Source: Sphingomonas sanguinis NBRC 13937 (GTDB lineage Bacteria; Pseudomonadota; Alphaproteobacteria; Sphingomonadales; Sphingomonadaceae). From it: DNA of 64,000 nt. The translations under genes and the position numbers were made by a program. The stretch's first letter is position 1. Each line of letters starts with the position of its first letter. The notes under the pieces are model-generated. The model saw nothing but the letters and a program-made list of their open reading frames with translations, ran no database searches and was not told where the DNA came from. This document shows, piece after piece, positions 44,937 to 53,626 of the stretch. The DNA lies in contig NZ_BCTY01000005.1 of assembly GCF_001591005.1 (NCBI RefSeq), positions 1-64,000 of the forward strand. The letters are read 5' to 3'.

Positions 44937-46247
44937 CTACTCCCGATCCGAAACGCCGATCATGCTTAAAGGTAGGGTCAGCGTCACCACCGCGCCACCC
45001 TCCGGCCGGTTCGTCGCCTCGATCCGGCCACCCAGCTTGCGCACGACGCTGGACACCAGGAACAGGCCGACGCCGTGCCCCTCGCCCTTGGTCGACTGCT
45101 GGGGACGGCCGACCTGCGACAGGGTGGCGGAGGTAAAGCCAGGGCCGCAATCGGTGACCCGTACGGCAACCGCCCCACCCTCGCGCGTGACGCTCAGGCC
45201 GACCCATGCAGGTGACGCCTCGGCCGCATTGTCGAGGACGTTCCACACCGCCTGCTTGATCGCCGGGTCGGAGACGATCGCGGCATCGTCATCGGTGCGG
45301 TGATAGTCGAGCGTCACCTGCGCATGGCTCTGTCGCCATTCGTCGACGATGGTATCGATGAAGCGCCCGACCTCGGACAGCTCCGCTGCCTCGCCGCGCG
45401 GTTCGCCCGCCGATTGCAGGATGCGGGTGACGATCGCCTTGCAGCGCTGCACCTCCGCCTGCATCTCGGCGATCTCACCCATCAGCTCGGCATCGTCGCG
45501 CAGCTTCGGCACGCGTCGCCAGTCGCTCAGGATCACCGACAGGCTGGCCAGCGGCGTGCCCAGTTCATGGGCCGCGCCGGACGCGAGCAGGCCCATCCGA
45601 ACGATATGCTCCTCCTCCGACGCCTGTTGCCGCAGGTCGGCGAGGCGCGCGGCGCTGCGGCGCAAATTGTGGCTGATGCGGGTGACGAACAGGATCAGCA
45701 GCCCGGCCACCAGCGCAAAGCCCAGCCAATTGCCCAACGTATGCAGTCCGGCAATATCGCCGAACAGCCAGGGCGGAAAGCTGAGCGGTCGGTGGTGCAG
45801 CGACAATAGACCGAAGCATACGCCGGTGATCCCCGCCAGCGCCCAGGCCGACCATGTCTCCAGCAACACCGCCCCCAGCACGACCTGGATGAGATAGAGT
45901 GAGATAAACGGGTTCGTGGCTCCGCCTGCCAGGAACAGCTGGAGCGTCAGCGTACCGACGTCAAACATCAGCGCGAACAGCAGTTCGGTATTGGTGATAC
46001 GGTGGAAACGCAACCGGACATGGCTGAGCAGGTTGATCGCCACCGCCATCACCAGCACGCCCATCATCGCGGGCACGGGAAGCTGCACACCCATGACGCG
46101 ATTGACGAACAGGATCGTCACCAGCTGCCCCGCCACCGCCATCCAGCGCAGGTGGATGAGCTGGCGCATATTCGCCGTGCCCGCCGTCGGATCGGGCTCG
46201 CGCGGGCGCATCGTGAAGGGCAGGAAGGGCGGCTCGCCCGAGGTCAC
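44937..46247 (-). CDS. regB: RegB/PrrB/ActS-type sensor histidine kinase, 436 aa
   Basis: Six transmembrane helices (about 30-195) with the ubiquinone-linked motif GGATNPF in the middle, as in RegB. The H box is LASGAAHELGTPLASLSV, with N, G1 and G2 boxes in the ATPase domain (AVWNVLDNAAEA; GPGFT; KGEGHGVGLFLV). A redox-active Cys equivalent to RegB Cys265 is not obvious in the stretch before the H box. The GTG start at 46247 overlaps the SURF1 stop (GTGA); a further upstream frame is a SURF1 shadow. Confidence 0.9.
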   Translation of the reverse strand: MTSGEPPFLPFTMRPREPDPTAGTANMRQLIHLRWMAVAGQLVTILFVNRVMGVQLPVPAMMGVLVMAVAINLLSHVRLRFHRITNTELLFALMFDVGTLTLQLFLAGGATNPFISLYLIQVVLGAVLLETWSAWALAGITGVCFGLLSLHHRPLSFPPWLFGDIAGLHTLGNWLGFALVAGLLILFVTRISHNLRRSAARLADLRQQASEEEHIVRMGLLASGAAHELGTPLASLSVILSDWRRVPKLRDDAELMGEIAEMQAEVQRCKAIVTRILQSAGEPRGEAAELSEVGRFIDTIVDEWRQSHAQVTLDYHRTDDDAAIVSDPAIKQAVWNVLDNAAEASPAWVGLSVTREGGAVAVRVTDCGPGFTSATLSQVGRPQQSTKGEGHGVGLFLVSSVVRKLGGRIEATNRPEGGAVVTLTLPLSMIGVSDRE

Positions 46248-46954
46248 TCGCGCCCCCGCCGCCACAGGATGACGAGGCCGACCACCGTCAGCAGCGCGAG
46301 CGCGAACCATGTCAGCGCGTAGGAGAGATGGCTGTTGCGAAAGGCGACCACGGTCAATCCGCCGACCGGATAGCCACCCGGATTGGGGCTGGCGTCGGCA
46401 TCGATGAAATAGGGAGCGACCGGTCCCAGTCCCTTGGCCTTGGCGATGGCCGCGACATCGCGCGAATACCAGCGATCGGCGGCAGGCTCGTTCGAGCGGA
46501 GGAAGCCGCCCCCCGGCTCGGTCACGCGGACCAAGCCCGTCACGCGCACCGGTTCTTCGGGGCGGCTATGGTCCTGCCGCTTCTCGGGCGGGACGAAACC
46601 GCGATTGATGAGGATGGTGAAATTCGGCCCGACCAGTGGCGTCAGCACCCAGTAACCGGGGCCGCGTTCGGTCACCGCCTGGACGAAAGTTTCGCGATCG
46701 TTGCGAAAGCGCCCCTGCGCGGTGACCCGACGGTATACGTCGGACTGGTCGGCTGAGCGTGGTGCCGCGACGGGCGCGGCATGGAGCCGCGCGTCAACGG
46801 TCGCGATCAGGTCCAGCTTCCAGACCCGGCGCTGCAACTGCCAGACGCCGAGTGATACAAACCCCGCGACCAGGGCCAACCCGATCGCGGTCAGGATCGC
46901 CAGCGTCAGCGGCGAGCGGCCGCGCCGCCCCCCGCCGACGCCAGCATCCGTCAT
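46244..46954 (-). CDS. SURF1 family oxidase assembly protein, 236 aa
   Basis: Two transmembrane helices (about 16-38 and 207-227) with a periplasmic domain between. SURF1 signatures: GVWQLQRRVWKLDLI at the end of helix 1, and ILINRGFVPPEKR. SURF1 helps insert heme into heme-copper oxidases. Its position directly after cyoD (TAATG, one-base overlap) supports a role in assembling this quinol oxidase. Confidence 0.9.
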   Translation of the reverse strand: MTDAGVGGGRRGRSPLTLAILTAIGLALVAGFVSLGVWQLQRRVWKLDLIATVDARLHAAPVAAPRSADQSDVYRRVTAQGRFRNDRETFVQAVTERGPGYWVLTPLVGPNFTILINRGFVPPEKRQDHSRPEEPVRVTGLVRVTEPGGGFLRSNEPAADRWYSRDVAAIAKAKGLGPVAPYFIDADASPNPGGYPVGGLTVVAFRNSHLSYALTWFALALLTVVGLVILWRRGRE

Positions 46955-47361
46955 TACATGCCACCGCCCAGTTGGGCGGCCATGTCGGGCATCATGTTGG
47001 TGTTCATGTGATACATGACCCAGATCGATCCGCTCAGCGTAATCACGACGAGCACGGCGGTAAAGACCAGCGCCATCATCGTCCAGCCACCCTCCGACTT
47101 GGTGTTCATGTGGAGGAAGTAGATCATGTGGACGACGATCTGGACAAAGGCCAGACCCATGATGACCAATGCGGTCGTCTGGGTATCGCCCAGCGCGCCG
47201 GTCATGACCGCCCAGAACGGAATGGCCGTCAGGATCACCGACAGCACGAAGCCGATCATGTAGCCCTTAAGCGAACCATGACCGTGGGTGTCGCCATGCG
47301 CATGGGCATCATGGCCGTGGTCGGCGTGGTCGCCATGACCATGAGGGTTATGAGCGCTCAA
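46954..47361 (-). CDS. cyoD: Cytochrome o ubiquinol oxidase subunit IV, His-rich N-terminus, 135 aa
   Basis: Three transmembrane helices with CyoD signatures ([20 protein letters not shown], and [10 protein letters not shown]). The first 28 residues are unusually rich in His, Gly and Asp, with ten histidines, much longer than the E. coli N-terminus and a possible metal-binding or pH-sensing tail. The start is TTG 47361, overlapping the cyoC stop (TTGA); a longer ATG-started frame is an artefact from cyoC. Confidence 0.88.
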   Translation of the reverse strand: MSAHNPHGHGDHADHGHDAHAHGDTHGHGSLKGYMIGFVLSVILTAIPFWAVMTGALGDTQTTALVIMGLAFVQIVVHMIYFLHMNTKSEGGWTMMALVFTAVLVVITLSGSIWVMYHMNTNMMPDMAAQLGGGM

Positions 47362-47996
47362 CGGAGAACTCCCAGCAGATAGACAAAGGTGAAGACGCCG
47401 ATCCAGACGACGTCCAGGAAGTGCCAGAACATCGACAGGCACATCAAGCGGCGCTTGTTCGCCTCGATCAGGCCGAAGCGACCGACCTGCACCATCAGCG
47501 TGACCAGCCAGATCGAACCGAAGGTGACGTGCAGACCGTGCGTACCGACCAGCGTGAAGAAGGACGACAGGAAGGCCGAACGCTGCGGACCCGCGCCCTC
47601 ATGGATGAGGTTGGCGAATTCGTAGAGTTCGATCGACAGGAAGGCGAGACCGAACAGGCCGGTGATGCCCAGCCAGATCAGCGTGTTCGACTTCTGGTTC
47701 TTCTCCATCGCGATCATGGCGAAGCCGTAGGTGATCGACGACAGCAGCAGCATCGAGGTGTTGAGCGCGACCAGCGGGAGCTCGAAAATCTCCCGCGGGG
47801 TCGGCCCGCCTGCATAGCTTGTCCCCAGCACGCCATAGGTGGCGAACAGGATGGCGAAGATGAGGCAGTCGCTCATCAGGTACATCCAGAAGCCGATGGC
47901 CGTCGAGCCACCGCCTTCGTGATGATGATCCTCGTCCTCGACCAGGTAATAGGTCGGGTTCTTGGCCGGATCGGCGCTCAGAACGTCGGTCGACAT
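47358..47996 (-). CDS. cyoC: Cytochrome o ubiquinol oxidase subunit III, 212 aa
   Basis: Five transmembrane helices; CyoC features include [20 protein letters not shown] at the first helix, [16 protein letters not shown] and the final [21 protein letters not shown]. Forms a complex with CyoA, B and D; 3 bp from the cyoB stop. Full length. Confidence 0.96.
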   Translation of the reverse strand: MSTDVLSADPAKNPTYYLVEDEDHHHEGGGSTAIGFWMYLMSDCLIFAILFATYGVLGTSYAGGPTPREIFELPLVALNTSMLLLSSITYGFAMIAMEKNQKSNTLIWLGITGLFGLAFLSIELYEFANLIHEGAGPQRSAFLSSFFTLVGTHGLHVTFGSIWLVTLMVQVGRFGLIEANKRRLMCLSMFWHFLDVVWIGVFTFVYLLGVLR

Positions 47997-47999
47997 GGA

Positions 48000-49994
48000 T
48001 CAGGCTCCCTGCCCGAGCAGACGACGCCGCTCGCTTTCCGTAGCCACGACTTCCTCGACGGGAATGTAATAGTCGCGGTCATAGTTGAACGTGTGCCAGA
48101 TGGCGACGACGACGACACCGATCAGGCCGAAGGCGGCGAGCCACCACATGTACCAGATCATGCCGAACCCGGCAGCCGTCGACAGGGCGGCGATGATCAC
48201 GCCGGTGCCCGTGTTCTTCGGCATGTGGATCGGACGATAGCCCTCGACCGGCGCCTGCGCCTTCTTGTCCTTCATGTCGTACCAGGCATCCAGCTCATGG
48301 ATGACCGGCGTGAACGCGAAGTTGTAATCCGGCGGCGGGGATGAGGTCGCCCATTCCAGCGTACGGCCGTTCCAGGGATCGCCCGTCACGTCGCGCAGCT
48401 CTTCCTTCTTCCAAATCGACACACCGATCTGAACCAGGAAGGCCCCGATGCCACCCGCGATCATCAGCGCACCCAACAGGGCAACGACGAAGTAGATCTG
48501 CAGCGACGGATCGTCGAAGTGATGGAGGCGACGCGTCACGCCCATCAGACCCATGATATAGAGCGGCGTAAAGGCGACCCAGAAGCCGACGACCCACAGC
48601 CAGAACGACACCTTGCCCCAGAACTGGTTGAGCTTGAACCCGAAGGCCTTGGGCCACCAGTAGTTGATCGCGGCAAAGGCACCGAACAGCACGCCGCCGA
48701 TGATCACGTTGTGGAAGTGCGCGATCAGGAACAGCGAGTTGTGCAGCACGAAGTCGGCAGGCGGAACGGCCAGCAGAACGCCGGTCATGCCACCGATCGA
48801 GAAGGTCAGCATGAACGCGATGGTCCACATCATCGGCAGCTCGAACCGGATGCGCCCCTTGTACATGGTGAACAGCCAGTTGAAGATCTTCGCGCCCGTC
48901 GGGATCGAGATCACCATGGTGGTGATGCCGAAGAACGAGTTGACGCTGGCACCCGAGCCCATGGTGAAGAAGTGGTGCAGCCAGACCAGGTACGACAGGA
49001 TCGTGATGACGATCGTGGCGTAGACCATCGAGGTATAGCCGAACAGGCGCTTGCCCGAGAAGGTCGAGGTGACTTCCGAGAACACGCCGAACAGCGGCAG
49101 GATCAGGATGTACACCTCCGGGTGACCCCAAATCCAGATCAGGTTCACGTACATCATCGGGTTGCCGCCGAGATTGTTCGTGAAGAAGTTGGTGCCGACA
49201 TAACGGTCGAGCGACAGCAGAACCAGCGTTGCGGTCAGCACGGGGAAGCTGGCGACGATCAGGACGTTCGCGCACAGCGAGGTCCAGCAGAACACCGGCA
49301 GCTTCATCATGGTCATGCCCGGCGCGCGCATCTTGATGATGGTCGCGATCAGGTTGATGCCCGACAGGGTGGTGCCGACACCGGCCACCTGCAGTGCCCA
49401 GATATAATAGTCGACGCCGACATCGGGACTGAAATCAAGCTCCGACAGCGGGGGGAAGGCCAGCCATCCGGTCCGCGCGAACTCGCCGATGAACAGCGAG
49501 GCCATGACCAGCACGACGCCACCTGCGGTCATCCAGAAGCTCAAGTTATTGAGATAAGGGAAGGACACGTCGCGCGCACCGATCTGGAGCGGCACCACAT
49601 AGTTCATCAGGCCGGTGATGATCGGCATCGCCACGAAGAAGATCATGATGACGCCGTGCGCGGTGAACACCTGGTCGTAGTGATGCGAGTTCAGGAAGCC
49701 CTGGTTATCGCCGAACGCGATCGCCTGCTGCCCGCGCATCATCAGCGCGTCGGCAAAGCCGCGCAGCAGCATGACGATGCCCAGCACCATGTACATGATG
49801 CCGATGCGCTTGTGATCGACCGTGGTGAACCACTCCTTCCAGAGATAGCCCCACAGCTTGAACTTGGTGATCAGCGCCAGCACCGCGATGCCGCCGACCG
49901 CGACACCCAGGAAGGTGCCGACGACGATCGGCTCGTGGATCGGCAACGATTCGATCGATAGCCGTCCGAAGATGGTCTTTATGATGTTTTCCAT
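48000..49994 (-). CDS. cyoB: Cytochrome o ubiquinol oxidase subunit I, 664 aa
   Basis: Catalytic heme-copper subunit (fifteen helices) that reduces O2 to water and pumps protons. Visible ligands: His and cross-linked Tyr in [12 protein letters not shown]; CuB histidine pair in [13 protein letters not shown]; heme ligands in [10 protein letters not shown]; and HGVIMIFF for the low-spin heme. All expected residues are present. Twelve bases upstream is cyoA. Confidence 0.97.
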   Translation of the reverse strand: MENIIKTIFGRLSIESLPIHEPIVVGTFLGVAVGGIAVLALITKFKLWGYLWKEWFTTVDHKRIGIMYMVLGIVMLLRGFADALMMRGQQAIAFGDNQGFLNSHHYDQVFTAHGVIMIFFVAMPIITGLMNYVVPLQIGARDVSFPYLNNLSFWMTAGGVVLVMASLFIGEFARTGWLAFPPLSELDFSPDVGVDYYIWALQVAGVGTTLSGINLIATIIKMRAPGMTMMKLPVFCWTSLCANVLIVASFPVLTATLVLLSLDRYVGTNFFTNNLGGNPMMYVNLIWIWGHPEVYILILPLFGVFSEVTSTFSGKRLFGYTSMVYATIVITILSYLVWLHHFFTMGSGASVNSFFGITTMVISIPTGAKIFNWLFTMYKGRIRFELPMMWTIAFMLTFSIGGMTGVLLAVPPADFVLHNSLFLIAHFHNVIIGGVLFGAFAAINYWWPKAFGFKLNQFWGKVSFWLWVVGFWVAFTPLYIMGLMGVTRRLHHFDDPSLQIYFVVALLGALMIAGGIGAFLVQIGVSIWKKEELRDVTGDPWNGRTLEWATSSPPPDYNFAFTPVIHELDAWYDMKDKKAQAPVEGYRPIHMPKNTGTGVIIAALSTAAGFGMIWYMWWLAAFGLIGVVVVAIWHTFNYDRDYYIPVEEVVATESERRRLLGQGA

Positions 49995-50005
49995 GATGGC
50001 GTGCC

Positions 50006-51217
50006 TCAGCCGCGACCCGCACCGGCATGACCAAAGGTCTGCGGGCCGGGGGTCTGCGGGATGGAAAGGAAGGACATACGGCGGTTCTTCATCTCACCGG
50101 CATCCTGCGCGCCGTTGGACGGCGTGGGCTCCAGGCTCTGGTGCGGCGAGACCTCGATTTCCTCGGGCGACTTTTCCAGCGCGCCCTTGGTCCGCTCCCC
50201 GTGCATCGGGCCGGTGTTGTTGACGGGCGGATTGCCCTCGCCGACCTTCATCTTGTGCGGATCGCCGCCACCGGTCATCCGGTCGTGCATCATCACGTCC
50301 GACATGCACGGCGTGTTGTCCGCCACGCAGCGGTTGACGACTCGGTCGAACAGGCCGCCCTGGACGCCGTTGAAGTACATGGCGGGCACATACTCGCTGG
50401 GCTTCTCGACGGTCAGGAAGGCCGCGCGGGTCAGCTGACCCTGTCCCTTGCCCTGCCCGGCCTGCGACGTGCGGACCTTATCCACCCACTGGTCGAAACC
50501 GTTAGACTGCAGCGCATAGACGGGGAAATTCATGCCGGAGAAGCCCGCACCGCTATAGTGCGACGACAGCCCCTTGAACGTGCCCTCGCGGTTCAGGACC
50601 GCGTGCAGCTTCGTCTCCATGCCGGGCATGGTATAGATCATGCCCGCCATCGCGGGGATGTAGAAGGCGTTCATCACCGAGGTGCCGGTCAGGCGGAACT
50701 CGACGGGTCGGTCGACCGGCAGCGCCAGCTCGTTGACCGTCGCGATGCCCTGTTCGGGATAGATGAACAGCCACTTCCAGTCGAGCGCGACGACCTGGAC
50801 TTCCAGCGGCTTGACGCCCGCCGCAACCGGCTGGCCCGGTGCAGTGCGCTCGATCGGGCGATAGGGATCGAGCAGGTGCGTGCTGGTCCACGTCACCGCG
50901 CCCAGGCAGATGATGATGAGCAGCGGGGCCGACCAGATCACCAGCTCGAGCATGGTCGAATGGTCGAACTCGGGATCATATTCGGCTTCGGTGTTGCTCT
51001 TGCGATAGCGCCACGCGAACAGCACCGTCAGCGCCATCACCGGAATGATGATGAGCAGCATCAGGGCCGTCGCGATCAGCACCAGATCGCGTTGCTGCAC
51101 GGCAACGTCACCGGCAGGGTTGAGCACGACCGCGTCGCATCCCCCCAGCATGGCCAGGAGGGGCAAGGCGGCCCAGCGAAGAGGGCGCAGGCGCGCAAGG
51201 CTCGACGAATGAGACAT
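50006..51217 (-). CDS. cyoA: Cytochrome o ubiquinol oxidase subunit II, lipoprotein, 403 aa
   Basis: Signal peptide with lipobox LGGC (residues near 24-27), two membrane helices, then a cupredoxin domain without the CuA ligands, as expected for a quinol oxidase ([41 protein letters not shown]). The C-terminal tail of about 80 residues, rich in Pro, Glu and Gly, is longer than in E. coli (315 residues in total). First gene of cyoABCD-SURF1-regB-regA; a palindromic operator lies 39 bp upstream. Confidence 0.95.
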   Translation of the reverse strand: MSHSSSLARLRPLRWAALPLLAMLGGCDAVVLNPAGDVAVQQRDLVLIATALMLLIIIPVMALTVLFAWRYRKSNTEAEYDPEFDHSTMLELVIWSAPLLIIICLGAVTWTSTHLLDPYRPIERTAPGQPVAAGVKPLEVQVVALDWKWLFIYPEQGIATVNELALPVDRPVEFRLTGTSVMNAFYIPAMAGMIYTMPGMETKLHAVLNREGTFKGLSSHYSGAGFSGMNFPVYALQSNGFDQWVDKVRTSQAGQGKGQGQLTRAAFLTVEKPSEYVPAMYFNGVQGGLFDRVVNRCVADNTPCMSDVMMHDRMTGGGDPHKMKVGEGNPPVNNTGPMHGERTKGALEKSPEEIEVSPHQSLEPTPSNGAQDAGEMKNRRMSFLSIPQTPGPQTFGHAGAGRG

Positions 51218-51255
51218 ATGGAAAGCGCCGCTACGCCTTTGCTGCACCTGCGCAC

Positions 51256-51274
51256 ATTGGACAGTTTGTCCAAT
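51256..51274. promoter_or_regulatory. Perfect palindromic operator in the cyoA/MFS intergenic region
   Basis: ATTGGACA-GTT-TGTCCAAT, 8-bp arms and 3-bp spacer, between the divergent cyoA (start 51217) and MFS (start 51389) genes. It does not look like RegA, Fnr or Fur sites. A dimeric repressor or activator is expected, identity unknown. Confidence 0.6.
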
Positions 51275-51388
51275 CCCCCCCGGCCACCGAAAGGCGCATA
51301 GGCGCAGCAGAATGGCGGTCCTGCGCGGTCTTTTCGCATCGCAGTTGGCCCGCCTTAGGTACAGGTAAGAAGTCAGGACTGGCAGCCG

Positions 51389-52723
51389 ATGAGCGCAGAG
51401 TTAACCGCATCGACCTCGACGCCCCTTGAGCGGGACGCGCAGTTGGTCAATGCCCGCGATCCGCACCATGTCGCGCCGGGCGATATCGCCATCGGCGTCA
51501 TTATTGGGCGTACGTCGGAGTTCTTCGACTTCTTCGTGTACGCCATCGCTTCGGTGCTGGTGTTCCCGTCGCTGATCTTTCCATATGTCGATGCGCTGAC
51601 CGGCACGCTTTACTCGTTCGCGCTGTTCTCGCTGGCGTTCATCGCGCGGCCCATCGGCACCTTCATCTTCATGGCGGTCGACCGCAGCCTGGGTCGCGGA
51701 GTCAAGCTGACCATCGCGCTGTTCCTGCTCGGCGGCTCGACCATGGCCATCGCCTTCCTGCCCGGCTATGCGCAGATCGGCACGTCGGCGGCCGTGCTGC
51801 TCGGCATCTTCCGCATCATGCAGGGCCTGGCCCTGGGCGGCGCCTGGGACGGCCTACCCTCGCTGCTGTCGCTGAACGCGCCGGAGCGTCGTCGCGGCTG
51901 GTACGCCATGATCCCGCAGCTGGGCGCGCCGCTCGGCCTGCTGGTCGCCAACGGCCTGTTCGCCTTCTTCCTGACGACGCTGAGCACCGCTGACTTCCTG
52001 GACTGGGGCTGGCGCTATCCGTTCTTCGTGGCCTTCGCGATCAACGTGGTGGCGCTGTTCGCCCGCCTGCGGATCGTCGCGACGCCGGAATTCCAGCGCC
52101 TGTTCGAGACCCGCGAGCTTCAGCCCGCACCGGTTGGCGAGACGATCCGGGCCGAAGGCCGCACCGTCCTGCTGGGCGCGTTCGCACCGCTCGCCAGCTT
52201 CGCGATGTTCCATATCGTCACCGTGTTCCCGCTGTCCTGGGTCGTGCTGTTCAACAAGGAACGCCCGCAGGACTTCATGATGATCGAAATCGTCGGCAGC
52301 ATCGTCGGCGTCATCGCGATCCTCGCCTCGGGCAAGATCGCCGACCGGGTGGGTCGCCGCACCCTGCTGGGCGCGTCGGCTGCCGCGATCGCCGCTTATG
52401 CGGGCTTCGCGCCGCAGTTGCTGAGCCAGGGTGGTGTCGGCGAGACCATCTATATTGTGCTCGGCTTCCTGCTGCTCGGCCTGGGCTTCGGCCAGTCGTC
52501 GGGCGTCATTAACTCGGGCTTCTCGCCGCTGCGTCGCTATACCGGTGCCGCAATCACGTCGGATCTGGCCTGGCTGCTGGGTGCGGGCTTCGCGCCGCTG
52601 GCCGCGCTGCTGCTGTCGAGCAATTTCGGGCTGTTGTCGGTGGGTGTCTACCTGCTGTCGGGCGCGGTCGCGACGCTGGCGGCACTGGGCATCAACAAGG
52701 AACTTGCCAAGCGCGCGTCGTAA
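51389..52723 (+). CDS. MFS transporter, metabolite:H+ symporter type, 444 aa
   Basis: Twelve-helix symporter of the MHS type: IIGRTSEFFDFFVYAIASVLVFPSLIFPYVD, LARPIGTFIFM region with RSLGRG, and LGGAWDGLPSLLSLNAPERRRGW. Substrate unknown. Divergent from cyoA and probably sharing its control region; such pairing of an MHS transporter with cyo genes recurs in sphingomonads. A terminator follows. Confidence 0.88.
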   Translation: MSAELTASTSTPLERDAQLVNARDPHHVAPGDIAIGVIIGRTSEFFDFFVYAIASVLVFPSLIFPYVDALTGTLYSFALFSLAFIARPIGTFIFMAVDRSLGRGVKLTIALFLLGGSTMAIAFLPGYAQIGTSAAVLLGIFRIMQGLALGGAWDGLPSLLSLNAPERRRGWYAMIPQLGAPLGLLVANGLFAFFLTTLSTADFLDWGWRYPFFVAFAINVVALFARLRIVATPEFQRLFETRELQPAPVGETIRAEGRTVLLGAFAPLASFAMFHIVTVFPLSWVVLFNKERPQDFMMIEIVGSIVGVIAILASGKIADRVGRRTLLGASAAAIAAYAGFAPQLLSQGGVGETIYIVLGFLLLGLGFGQSSGVINSGFSPLRRYTGAAITSDLAWLLGAGFAPLAALLLSSNFGLLSVGVYLLSGAVATLAALGINKELAKRAS

Positions 52724-52746
52724 CGCGGACCGCGATCTTCGGTATG

Positions 52747-52780
52747 AAAACGGCCGGCGGGGCGACCCGTCGGCCGTTTT
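52747..52780 (+). terminator. Intrinsic terminator after the MFS gene
   Basis: AAAACGGCCG (52747-52756) pairs exactly with CGGCCGTTTT (52771-52780), with an inner GGG/CCC extension and T-run. Confidence 0.85.
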
Positions 52781-52842
52781 GCTTTGGGCTTGCGCCATCC
52801 TACATTCATCCTGGCCGCGTATCAGGCCGGGCAGGAGGCGTT

Positions 52843-53274
52843 ATGAAGATAGGCAATTGGCGCAAGGCCGTGACAGCCATGGCATTGGCAAGCGGCGGAC
52901 TTTTCGCGAGCGCAGCGGATGCGCGGGTTCCGACCGGAACCTGGGCCAACCCCTCCAACACGGTTCAGGTGCGCTTCGCCCCCTGTGGTCGGGGACGCGA
53001 TGCGCAGTTGATGTGCGGCACCGTCGTCTGGGCCAGCGAACAGGCCAAGGCGGATGCCCAGCGTGGCGGCTCCCCACGCTTGGTAGGCACGCCCTTGTTC
53101 ACCGATTTCGAGGAAGAGGAACCCGGCCGCTGGGCAGGAACGGTCTTCATCCCCGATATCGGCCGAGAGGTCGAGGGCACCATTACCCAGATCGACGCCC
53201 GCACGCTCGTCGGCGAGGGCTGCCTGTTCGGGCGGCTGGGGTGCAAGGAACAGCGCTGGCACCGAGTCAAATAA
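52843..53274 (+). CDS. DUF2147 exported protein, 143 aa
   Basis: Signal peptide over residues 1-27 (ends ASAADA). The mature domain has the DUF2147 pattern: GTWANPSNTVQVRFAPCG, four Cys in two likely disulfide pairs, and a C-terminal GCLFGRLGCKEQRWHRVK-type end. DUF2147 is a lipocalin-like beta-barrel of unknown ligand. ATG 52843 follows a strong GGAGG site. Confidence 0.85.
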   Translation: MKIGNWRKAVTAMALASGGLFASAADARVPTGTWANPSNTVQVRFAPCGRGRDAQLMCGTVVWASEQAKADAQRGGSPRLVGTPLFTDFEEEEPGRWAGTVFIPDIGREVEGTITQIDARTLVGEGCLFGRLGCKEQRWHRVK

Positions 53275-53338
53275 CGCCGCGCCATGGAACCGCCGCGCGT
53301 TTGCGGCGTCCCCGACGCGGTAGCAAGAAAGGGCAGAT

Positions 53339-53611
53339 ATGGCTGAAGATACGCTGACAGTGGTTGCGGGCACGGTCGAGGACAATGTGTCTGACCGGCA
53401 GGTCGAATTCGTCGGGGAGTTGGACGGCGAGGAATATCAGTTCGCGGCCCAATACGACCTTCTCGAAGCGTTGAGCGGTGACGTGCCGGACGGCGACGCC
53501 GTGGAACTGTTCGAGCGCTATTCCGACGACATATTGGAAGCGGCTCAGACCGCGCTTGTCCGCGACATGACCCAGTCGCTGGTCGTGGTCAGCGAGAACG
53601 ATCTCGACTGA
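53339..53611 (+). CDS. DUF1488-like acidic small protein, 90 aa
   Basis: Small acidic alpha/beta protein, beginning with two strand-like segments and the phrase FAAQYDLLEALSG, followed by DAVELFERYSDDILEAAQTAL helix and a C-terminal SENDLD. This resembles DUF1488 proteins. No function known. A GGAAC-N16-CGTC sequence (53286-53310) upstream might be a weak EcfG promoter, but it overlaps a small hairpin (GCCGC/GCGGC, about 53292-53307). Confidence 0.65.
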   Translation: MAEDTLTVVAGTVEDNVSDRQVEFVGELDGEEYQFAAQYDLLEALSGDVPDGDAVELFERYSDDILEAAQTALVRDMTQSLVVVSENDLD

Positions 53612-53626
53612 TCGTCCCAGCCAGGA

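Noticed and set aside
48519..49961. 480-codon frame opposite cyoB
   Set aside because: Antisense shadow of a clear heme-copper oxidase gene; no domain features.
53286..53310. GGAAC-N16-CGTC before the DUF1488-like gene as an EcfG promoter
   Set aside because: One mismatch, and it overlaps a hairpin that probably ends the preceding gene; too weak to list as a feature.
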